NCBI GenBank assembly: GCA_031430555.1
Contig: JANPBQ010000020.1
Location: 1 to 47,161 of the forward strand
Length of the DNA: 47,161 nucleotides
Origin: UKL13-2 sp031430555
Lineage (GTDB): Bacteria; Pseudomonadota; Gammaproteobacteria; Burkholderiales; Usitatibacteraceae
Direction of reading: 5' to 3'
Of the stretch, positions 41,429-47,161 are shown in pieces. Within the stretch, counting starts at the first letter, position 1, and every line of letters starts with the position of its first letter. Both the position numbers and the translations under genes were made by a program. The notes beneath the pieces were generated by a model. The model made no database searches. It was not told the DNA's origin and was given only the letters and a program-made list of their open reading frames with translations.

Positions 41429-41703
41429 CGTGGCGCCTCGCGGCCGGCACGCGTGTACACGCCGTCTTCGCCCAGGCGCTGTACCCGGCCGCTTCCGCCA
41501 CCTGCGTGACTACGATCGTCGTGCATCCGGCGGCCTTGTTGATGGCCCTGAGCCAGTGCGCTGTCAGCGAGCGGCGCGCCGTTGGCGGCCAGCCTCATCT
41601 GATACTCGCGAAGGGGAAGAAGTACGTTCATTTGGAGTTGCGTGGGGGAATATCTCGCCGGGAATACGCCAATGGTGAATTTGCCTTTGCGTTCTGAAGA
41701 CAA
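41425..41703 (-). CDS. Doubtful open frame upstream of DUF2256
   Basis: A 92-codon frame from TTG 41703 whose stop overlaps the DUF2256 start by four bases (GTGA), the only argument for translation. The predicted product has no recognisable domain, and its second half is arginine- and glycine-rich, as in out-of-frame translations of GC-rich DNA. An internal ATG at 41631 (MNVLLPLREYQMRL) is an alternative start. It may be non-coding or a decayed gene. Confidence 0.2.
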   Translation of the reverse strand: MSSERKGKFTIGVFPARYSPTQLQMNVLLPLREYQMRLAANGAPLADSALAQGHQQGRRMHDDRSHAGGGSGRVQRLGEDGVYTRAGREAPR

Positions 41704-41704
41704 G

Positions 41705-41833
41705 CTACGCCTTGCGTTTGCCTGCGGTACCGGCCTCCGTCATCCTGCTGAACTCGCGCACTGTCAGGCCAAAGCAAAGGATGATCAAGGAAAAGCTGAA
41801 GATACCCGCGTAGAGAATGTATGTGTCACTCAT
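41705..41833 (-). CDS. 42-residue single-span membrane peptide
   Basis: Starts at ATG 41833, overlapping the stop of the 60-residue gene by eight bases (ATGAGTGA). One membrane helix at about residues 4-24 (YILYAGIFSFSLIILCFGL) and a basic tail ending AGKRKA. Too short for most gene callers. The tight overlap and a coherent membrane segment support translation. I do not recognise the family; it has the size of small subunits found in respiratory complexes, but nothing specific shows that. Confidence 0.6.
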   Translation of the reverse strand: MSDTYILYAGIFSFSLIILCFGLTVREFSRMTEAGTAGKRKA

Positions 41834-42008
41834 TTGTCTTTCCTTGCACGAAAAGCAGCTTGAAATAGATGCCGAAACCCAGAATGGAGGGCACCCAAGT
41901 CGCAGTGAAGAGGCCTTCTTCTTTTTGGCCGTTGAACCAGAGATACGCGGAAATCGCGAATGACAGCATCACGGAGAGCAGGATGCATGCGTCAGACATC
42001 TTAATCAT
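41826..42008 (-). CDS. 60-residue two-span membrane protein
   Basis: Start at ATG 42008 with AAGG about nine bases upstream; ATG 41999 (MSDACILL) is an alternative. Two hydrophobic segments, at about 6-24 and 38-54 (VPSILGFGIYFKLLFV), joined by a short acidic loop (NGQKEEG). No family name can be given with certainty. It lies in a row of four small genes after the high-potential iron-sulfur protein, and its first residues MSDACILL echo MSDTYILY of the following gene. Confidence 0.65.
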   Translation of the reverse strand: MIKMSDACILLSVMLSFAISAYLWFNGQKEEGLFTATWVPSILGFGIYFKLLFVQGKTNE

Positions 42009-42057
42009 GGATTTTTACCTTTTAAATGATGAGGCGCGGGGAAGGTACCGTACGGAC

Positions 42058-42243
42058 CTAGTTTTCCCAAAAGCCCCACGCGGCGATCATGAACGACAGT
42101 ACGGCTGCACCGGCATGCGCCCTCACCAGGGATTCTCCGGGCAAGTGCAGCAGGAAAGGAACCACGTCGAATATTCCCAGCGGTAGCCACGCGGTAAAGA
42201 TCAGCGCAGCCGCGAACGACAACGCCCCAATTGACCTGCGCAT
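42058..42243 (-). CDS. 61-residue two-span membrane protein
   Basis: ATG 42243 (MRRSIGALSF) is chosen; the frame is open to 42312 inside the HiPIP gene, and a TTG overlapping the HiPIP stop is another option. There is no strong ribosome-binding site. Two hydrophobic stretches (about 6-32, and 43-58 ending AAWGFWEN) separated by a short amphipathic loop. Unrecognised. Same strand and spacing as its neighbours, so probably in the HiPIP transcript. Confidence 0.55.
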   Translation of the reverse strand: MRRSIGALSFAAALIFTAWLPLGIFDVVPFLLHLPGESLVRAHAGAAVLSFMIAAWGFWEN

Positions 42244-42281
42244 TTTTTTCGGGCGGCTTGCCTCTCCGGTCGTGTGCGTTT

Positions 42282-42593
42282 TCAAACTTTCTTCACATAG
42301 GCCACGCACCACCCCTTCGCGTTAACTTGTTTGCCGCCGAGTGCGCCGCAGGGTGCCCAGGGATCAGTGGGCTTGCCTGCATAGAGCGTGCAGTTGGCGC
42401 AGATGCTGCCCTTCACATACTGTCCATACTTCTTCATGTCGACCGTTGCCGCGTCATGCTTGTACCCCAATGCGACGGCTATGGCGTCTCTTTCGTCGAC
42501 ACGCGCGGCCTGGGCGGACGCGGCTCTTCCGGTCAGAAGCACCACACTGGCGGCGGGCATCAAAGCGAGCAGGGATCTTCTTGATTGGTTCAT
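42282..42593 (-). CDS. High-potential iron-sulfur protein (HiPIP)
   Basis: 103 residues with a Tat-type signal (SRRSLLALMPAASVVLL) ending near ASA-Q. Cys65, Cys68, Cys82 and Cys96 (CANC, APCG, GWCV) have the C-x2-C-x13-C-x13-C spacing of HiPIPs, which carry a 4Fe-4S cluster and move single electrons in the periplasm; Tat export fits folding with cofactor in the cytoplasm. It lies in the cluster with the iron-sulfur photolyase but on its own export route. Donor and acceptor are unknown; the small membrane proteins downstream are candidates for partners. Confidence 0.93.
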   Translation of the reverse strand: MNQSRRSLLALMPAASVVLLTGRAASAQAARVDERDAIAVALGYKHDAATVDMKKYGQYVKGSICANCTLYAGKPTDPWAPCGALGGKQVNAKGWCVAYVKKV

Positions 42594-42703
42594 TGTTTTT
42601 TCGTTTGTGTTGTCGATTGTGTTGTCGGATAAATTTTTTACAAATGCTTCTGACTCACGGGAGGGGAAGGCTTACCGCGAAAAACGTCCCCTCCCGGCCG
42701 TGT

Positions 42704-43159
42704 TTATTTTGGCGCGATCACCGTGTCGATTACATGGATCACGCCGTTGTCGGCGACGATATCGACGGCGGTGACTTTTGCGTCATTCACCTTGACACCT
42801 CCCGTGGTGGTCATGCTGATGGCGGAGCCCTGCACTGTCTTTACCATTCCGGCTTTCACATCTTTCGACATCACCAGACCCGGCACGACGTGATAGGTGA
42901 GGACCGCAGTGAGCTTGGCCTTGTCTGCAAGCAGCGCTTGCAGCTGGTCCGGGGGTACCTTCGCGAACGCTGCGTCGGTCGGTGCAAACACGGTAAACGG
43001 CCCCTTACCTTTCAAGGTTTCAATCAGGCCCGCAGCTTTCAACGCCGTGGCGAGGGTGGTGAAAGTGCCTGCCGAAACGGCGGTGTCGACGATGTCTTTA
43101 GCAAAGGCATTTGTCGCGATAAGACTGGAAGCAACGACGCTGAGTAGAACTTTTTTCAT
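42704..43159 (-). CDS. Secreted fasciclin (FAS1) domain protein
   Basis: 151 residues; start at 43159 (MKKVLLSVVASSL) with GAGGA eight bases upstream, signal peptide ending AFA-K. One FAS1 domain: H1 box GPFTVFAPTDAAF, YHVVPG in the middle and H2 box GVIHVIDTVIAP at the C-terminus. Such proteins are periplasmic or extracellular adhesion/binding modules. It is divergent from the MerR-type regulator, and in many proteobacteria fasciclin genes belong to light- or stress-induced sets with photolyases. Control by the divergent regulator is an inference. Confidence 0.93.
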   Translation of the reverse strand: MKKVLLSVVASSLIATNAFAKDIVDTAVSAGTFTTLATALKAAGLIETLKGKGPFTVFAPTDAAFAKVPPDQLQALLADKAKLTAVLTYHVVPGLVMSKDVKAGMVKTVQGSAISMTTTGGVKVNDAKVTAVDIVADNGVIHVIDTVIAPK

Positions 43160-43280
43160 TTCAGATTCCTCTAGATTCAATTAGTCAAAAGTGTTTTTTG
43201 CTTGTTTGGATTTGATGCTTGCTTGTACATCCGGTCGGAATATACTTGGTATTGTTTGTATTTGTATCGATAAATGCAAA

Positions 43281-43317
43281 TAACACCGTTTCAATACCGT
43301 TTCATTTAAGCTATAAT
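43281..43317 (+). promoter_or_regulatory. Divergent control region: promoter of the MerR-type gene and repeats
   Basis: TATAAT at 43312-43317 with TTTCAA at 43289-43294 (17-base spacer) is a plausible plus-strand promoter. ACCGTTTCA occurs twice eleven bases apart (43285-43293 and 43296-43304), overlapping the -35 box, and is a candidate operator. Just upstream, TATTTG...CAAATA arms (about 43259-43282) form a second palindrome. Either might be bound by the regulator. Confidence 0.5.
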
Positions 43318-43368
43318 TCGAAAATCAAACGGAATAAGTAAACATTTTCAGAACATTGGAGATCTAAC

Positions 43369-43386
43369 ATGCAGGCAAGCCTATGA
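43369..43386 (+). other. Five-codon leader frame overlapping the merR-type start
   Basis: ATG CAG GCA AGC CTA TGA has GGAG seven bases upstream, a better site than that of the regulator itself, and its TGA overlaps the regulator ATG (ATGA at 43383-43386). Terminating ribosomes could restart on the regulator gene. Confidence 0.45.
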
Positions 43387-44381
43387 GCAGCGGGAGCCAG
43401 ACGACGGGCGTATACCGAAGCGGAGTCGCCGCGCGGCTCTCCGGGGTTCCCGTCGACACCTTGCGAATCTGGGAGCGCCGCTACGCAGTGATCGGCCCGC
43501 CGTTAAGCGCAGGCCGGCAACGCCTCTACTCTCTGGCGGACATTCGGCGGCTGTCAGTGATCAAAAAACTGGTGGACATGGGTCATCCGATAGGCACCAT
43601 CGCCTCACTCGGTGTTGACGCGCTCCTGGCCATGCAGGCCGCGACGTGGTCATTACGTGACACTCCGCCCGGCAGCGCTGCCCCCGCTCAACGCCGTGAG
43701 ACCACGGTCGCGTTGGTCGGCCGCCTGATGGTGGGTGAGCAATTCATCAAGGCCCTCTCTCGTGGCGCACTCAGCGTTACGGGATGCTGCAACGATCTGG
43801 CGCAGGCTGTCGTTGCACTAAAGGACGTCCGTGCGGACATCGCAATCATCGATTTGCCCAGCATGAGCGATGCCGATGTGGGGCGCGTGACGTCGATCAA
43901 GGCCGCCTGCGGGGCGGAAACTGCAATCGTTTTGTATCGCTTCGCGCCCAGTGCTCTGGTCAGACGGATGCGCATGGCCGGGCATGCGGTAGCGCGGGCG
44001 ACAACCGATCCCGCAGAGATCGAGGCGATCTGCCTCAGCCTCCTTGGTCAACCTCGTTTCGAGACGGGCGATCGCCTGCGCTTGCAGGATAATGCCCAGC
44101 CACGCTCGCCAAGGTTCGACCAACAATTCCTCGGCGAACTCGCCAGCGCATCCCGCACCATTGAGTGCGAGTGCCCGAAGCATATTGTCGAACTGGTGTT
44201 GAGTTTGGGCGGCTTCGAGCGCTACAGCGCGGAATGCGCGAACCGCAGCCCCGCCGATATGGTCCTGCACCGCGAACTTCAGCGCGCTGCCGGATTGGCG
44301 CGATCCATCATGGAGGAGGCTCTGGAGCGGGTGGCGATCGCCGAGGGTATCGAATTGCCTGCGCCGGCGGCGAACCAGTGA
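43383..44381 (+). CDS. MerR-family transcriptional regulator, LitR-like but without a B12 motif
   Basis: 332 residues from ATG 43383. Residues about 10-80 are a MerR winged HTH (YRSGVAARLSGVPVDTLRIW, YSLADIRRLSVIKKLVDMGH). The middle (about 100-225) has alternating strands and helices (ADIAIIDLPSMSD, AAIVLY-like) like a Rossmann-type sensory domain. In CarH/LitR-type light sensors this region binds cobalamin through DxHxxG; that motif is not visible, so a different ligand or partner is likely. The C-terminal part (about 250-320) is helical. Placement next to photolyase, fasciclin and DUF3429 genes suggests it governs this cluster. The stop overlaps DUF3429 by four bases. Confidence 0.82.
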   Translation: MSSGSQTTGVYRSGVAARLSGVPVDTLRIWERRYAVIGPPLSAGRQRLYSLADIRRLSVIKKLVDMGHPIGTIASLGVDALLAMQAATWSLRDTPPGSAAPAQRRETTVALVGRLMVGEQFIKALSRGALSVTGCCNDLAQAVVALKDVRADIAIIDLPSMSDADVGRVTSIKAACGAETAIVLYRFAPSALVRRMRMAGHAVARATTDPAEIEAICLSLLGQPRFETGDRLRLQDNAQPRSPRFDQQFLGELASASRTIECECPKHIVELVLSLGGFERYSAECANRSPADMVLHRELQRAAGLARSIMEEALERVAIAEGIELPAPAANQ

Positions 44382-44836
44382 GAACTGTCGTGGCCCCGAT
44401 TTTTTCTGCGCCCGCACCCGTCCTTGCATTTGGACTCGGCGGACTCATACCCTTTGTTGGACTTACCGCCTTGGGCATGTTCGTGCCAGGGGCTTTGCAC
44501 CTTTTCTGGCTTACGACGCTGACGCATTACGGAGCAGTCATCCTTGCCTTCGTCGGCGCGTTGCAATGGGGCTACGCCGTCACCGGTCAAGCTACAGGCA
44601 CACAGGCGTGGATCCGCTACGGGTGGAGTGTGCTGCCCGCCCTCATCGGATGCCTGTCGCTACAGTTTTCTGTCTGGTCCGGGTTACGGTTACAGGCGGG
44701 CGCGCTGATCTTGAGCATCGTGGTTGATCGCGCTTTCGCCGCCAGGTCCGCTGCGCCCACATGGCTGATGCCTGTCCGCTACCTTTTAACTGCCGTGGCG
44801 GCAACTTGCCTCTTGGTTGCCAGCTTCCCGCGGTGA
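44378..44836 (+). CDS. DUF3429 family membrane protein
   Basis: 152 residues from GTG 44378, overlapping the regulator stop (GTGA); GTG 44390 is an alternative start. Five hydrophobic segments are visible. The family pattern includes LGLGGLIPFVGL, YGAVILAFVGALQWG and YGWSVLPALIGCLSL. DUF3429 proteins are integral inner-membrane proteins of unknown role, found repeatedly with photolyase and MerR/LitR genes. Translational coupling to the regulator suggests a shared response. Confidence 0.9.
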   Translation: MRTVVAPIFSAPAPVLAFGLGGLIPFVGLTALGMFVPGALHLFWLTTLTHYGAVILAFVGALQWGYAVTGQATGTQAWIRYGWSVLPALIGCLSLQFSVWSGLRLQAGALILSIVVDRAFAARSAAPTWLMPVRYLLTAVAATCLLVASFPR

Positions 44837-45645
44837 GGGTAGTGCAGAACGCAGGCGCCCACCTGCCCTCCCTCATCAAACCGTGCTGGCAGTTTTCCCG
44901 CACACGACTTTCCGATGTTCTTCACGTCAAGGCACGCGCCGATTTCCAGACTGGCTGCTGCTTCATCCAGTTCGCGTCTGCTTCCCACATTTTCAACAGG
45001 GCCAGGAGATCTTCCGCTGTGACTTGGAAGACCGTCACCAAGACAACCGGTGAGATGTCGGTCTTAACCGGCTGAAAGATTGGAGTGTCTTGGTCTAGTG
45101 GTTTTTGCTGAAGCTTGCAATACATCCCTGGTTGGGGTGCTCGTCGTCGAAAAAGAGGCTACATGCGCGGCGTAATATTTGAGCTAGGCGGGCGACGACG
45201 GCAGGACGATACTGCCACGGAACGTAGCTTGGCAGCCGATGCACGCAGATGTTGGGATACACCAAAAAAATATTCGCTTTGCCGCGTGCTAACTACCTGG
45301 TCATTCTGGAGGTAGTGAAACTCCGTGGTCATAAGTTCGACGGATGCTCCTACGACTGAAAGGCCAAGGAACCGCCCCGTCTGAATTCTCCGAAGCGCTC
45401 AACGACACGCCAGCACATCCGGCCCGCAATCATGGATTTCTTCGACTGAATAGACAAGTCCTGACAGCACAGACCGCAGATACGAGACGGTGCCCTTCTG
45501 GCCGTCGCGTCCACCTGGATTCCCGGGTACGTTTGGTAGAGGTTGCCAATCAGTGGCGAGAATCTGATCAAATTCAGAAACCACTCCCGTTGTAAAAACC
45601 TCGTAAAACTTACGAACTGGCGCGACGAGCTTGGACTGTCAGTCT
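44837..45645. other. 809-base stretch without a supported gene, possible mobile-element debris
   Basis: On the minus strand, 44922-45125 contains a 67-codon frame (AEDLLALLKMWEADANWMKQ) and the adjoining 44860-44920 reads CACGGTTTGATGAGGGAGG, a string that reminds me of DNA near group II intron or transposon ends. Neither is enough for a call. From about 45130 to 45640 I see nothing. Its position beside an intact IS element fits a degraded insertion zone. Confidence 0.3.
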
Positions 45646-47161
45646 CAATACTGTTCGGTTAGTAAGAATTATGCCATACTACGCGCGTCGTCGTTGCGGA
45701 GGTTTTCATGGCACGAACCAAAGCGGTGTTGGGAACGGGAGCACGATTAAGCGACTACTTGAGTGCAAGCCTGCTGGCGCGGGTGTACCCGTCAGCGGTG
45801 ATTGGCGAGATCCTTGACCAGCACGGCTGCAACAGCCAACGCATCCGCAGCCTGCCGGCCGTCTCGGGCGTGTACTTTTGCATCTCGTTGAGCCTCTACC
45901 CCGAAGCCGCCTACGAACAGATATTCACGGTCGTCTCCCAGGGGCTGTCGTGGATGCAAGGCCACGGCACGCAATACACCATCGCCAAATCCTCGGTGAG
46001 CGAGATGCGCAGCAAGCTTGGTTTCGCGCCCCTGCAACAACTCATTGAGCGGACTTGCGTGCCGCTTGCCGATAAAAAGCGCCACCCGGACGCCTTCTAT
46101 CGCGGCCTGCGTTTGGTCGCCATCGACGGCAGCAATCTGGACGTGGCCGACGAGGCCGACAACATTCAGGCCTTTGGCTATCCGGGCAGCCGCACCGGCC
46201 ATGCCGGTTACCCGCAAGCCCAGTGCGCGGTGTTGGTCGAATGCGCAAGCCACGCCATTCTCGCCGCCAATCTGGGCGCCTACCGGGCGAGTGAATGGTC
46301 GATTTGCCAGCCCCTGCTGGGGCGGCTGGATAGTGGCATGCTGTGTTTGGCCGATCGCGGTTTCAACGGTTACGCCCATTGGTCGGCAGCCAATGCGACC
46401 GGTGCCCAACTGCTTTGGCGCTGCGCCAACAACCGTCAGCTTCCGGTGATCAAACCGCTTGGCGACGGCTCCTATCTGTCCAAGCTCTATCCTGCCGGGA
46501 CGTTGTCGAAGAAGCAGCGTCAGGCCTCAACCGAGGGCATCGTCGTCCGGGTGATCGACTATGCGCTCCCGCACGCGGAGGCGAGCGAACCACGCTATCG
46601 TTTGTTGACGACGCTGCTCGACGAAACGGCGGCACCGGCCCTAGAACTGGCGGCCTTGTACCACCAGCGTTGGGAGGTCGAGGCCGTGTTCGACGAGCTG
46701 AAGGTGCATCTGTTGCAGAGCCGGCGAACGCTGCGCAGCAAGACCGCGGATCTGGTACGCCAGGAATTCTACGGCTGGGTATTGGCGCACTACGCGGTGC
46801 GCTGGCTCATGCATCAGGCGGCGAGCGAATATCGCGAACGGGATCGAGATCTTTCCTTCGCAGCCAATGTGCAAATCCTGCGCATCGCCCAGCCCCAGTC
46901 CGGGGCCTTTCCCCCCAGCGCGGCCCAGAAAGCGAAGGCGGTGGTTTGATGCGCTCCTCAAGAATGCCGCGCACGCACGCTGCGCGACCAGCCGGGGGAA
47001 ACACAACCCGCGCACTCTCAAGCGGCGCAATTCACCTTATGCCAGCCATGACTGCGAGGCGCGGCAAAATATCCCCACCGACTACACGCCGGAGTTGCTT
47101 CCACCCTTACCCGTTACCCCGCGTAAGATTTATGTGAAAACTATCTAACCGAACAGTATTG
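45646..47161 (+). mobile_element. Complete IS4-family insertion sequence
   Basis: CAATACTGTTCGGTTAG (45646-45662) and its exact reverse complement (47145-47161) bound a 1516-bp unit with one transposase gene. The right end is the last base of the window, so the target duplication cannot be checked; the left flank reads GGACTGTCAGTCT. A window ending exactly at an IS end suggests a contig break at a multi-copy element. Confidence 0.92.
45708..46949 (+). CDS. IS4-family DDE transposase
   Basis: 413 residues; start at 45708 with GGAGG six bases upstream. An IS4 N-terminal domain (about 20-130) precedes the DDE core: first Asp in VAIDGSNLDVAD, second Asp in LCLADRGFNGYAHW, and the C-terminal YREK motif in YHQRWEVEAVFDELK with Y-x2-R-x3-E-x6-K spacing. 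The protein looks full-length and active. It lies between 17-base inverted repeats. It catalyses cut-and-paste movement in related elements. Confidence 0.95.
   Translation: MARTKAVLGTGARLSDYLSASLLARVYPSAVIGEILDQHGCNSQRIRSLPAVSGVYFCISLSLYPEAAYEQIFTVVSQGLSWMQGHGTQYTIAKSSVSEMRSKLGFAPLQQLIERTCVPLADKKRHPDAFYRGLRLVAIDGSNLDVADEADNIQAFGYPGSRTGHAGYPQAQCAVLVECASHAILAANLGAYRASEWSICQPLLGRLDSGMLCLADRGFNGYAHWSAANATGAQLLWRCANNRQLPVIKPLGDGSYLSKLYPAGTLSKKQRQASTEGIVVRVIDYALPHAEASEPRYRLLTTLLDETAAPALELAALYHQRWEVEAVFDELKVHLLQSRRTLRSKTADLVRQEFYGWVLAHYAVRWLMHQAASEYRERDRDLSFAANVQILRIAQPQSGAFPPSAAQKAKAVV

Noticed and set aside
40600..41697. Long plus-strand frame opposite phrB and DUF2256
   Set aside because: The photolyase with its four cluster cysteines and DUF2256 occupy the minus strand.
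43383..44381. Calling the MerR-type regulator a true B12-dependent LitR/CarH
   Set aside because: No DxHxxG cobalamin-binding motif is visible in the central domain, so only the MerR call is kept.
1..47161. tRNA, rRNA or riboswitch genes
   Set aside because: No cloverleaf, rRNA signature or known riboswitch core was recognised on either strand by eye; a covariance-model scan would be needed to be certain.

Overview
The window reads as a stretch of chromosome from a Gram-negative bacterium, most likely a betaproteobacterium of the Burkholderiales type. This rests on the gene order aminotransferase - homoserine dehydrogenase - threonine synthase, the gltIJKL-type glutamate/aspartate transporter, a moderately high GC content, and the many short palindromic intergenic repeats. 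I ran no database search; assignments come from motifs and family knowledge.

Layout. (1) 1-7870, minus strand: a type I secretion locus in the order ABC exporter, RTX protein, HlyD-type adaptor, small membrane protein, class 3 lipase (cut by the left edge). A CRP-like palindrome lies in front of the RTX gene. (2) 8237-24865: five large proteins with Sec signal peptides, four on plus and the last on minus. Their N-terminal parts are unrelated (zinc metalloprotease; unknown beta domain plus five fibronectin-type repeats; a CXXCH haem motif; a PQQ sugar-dehydrogenase propeller; a BNR-type and delta-60 repeat protein), yet all end in the same ~170-residue module closing in two dockerin-like calcium loops. 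This is the most unusual feature of the window. (3) 25484-30367, minus: amino-acid operon aminotransferase - GNAT - hom - VOC - thrC, in which the VOC gene carries an in-frame stop codon. (4) 30508-34521, plus: a Mth938-like gene and gltIJKL; two small palindromic elements interrupt this region, one sitting inside the apparent terminator. (5) 34848-37633: an unknown anchored protein, two DUF167 copies (one truncated) and a hicAB toxin-antitoxin pair between them.

(6) 38205-44836: a cluster resembling known light-responsive gene sets: SDR, DCC-family protein, truncated photolyase-like protein, iron-sulfur photolyase (PhrB type), DUF2256, small membrane proteins, a high-potential iron-sulfur protein and a fasciclin protein on minus, divergent from a MerR-type regulator and a DUF3429 protein on plus. 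(7) 44837-47161: a gene-poor stretch followed by a complete IS4-family element whose right terminal repeat coincides with the last base of the window.

How the parts may work together (inference): regions 1 and 2 form an exoenzyme island, with one set leaving by type I secretion and one by Sec followed by an unknown step in which the shared C-terminal module could be an attachment or sorting tag. Region 6 would be a light/oxidative-damage response under the MerR-type protein. No tRNA, rRNA or CRISPR array was seen.
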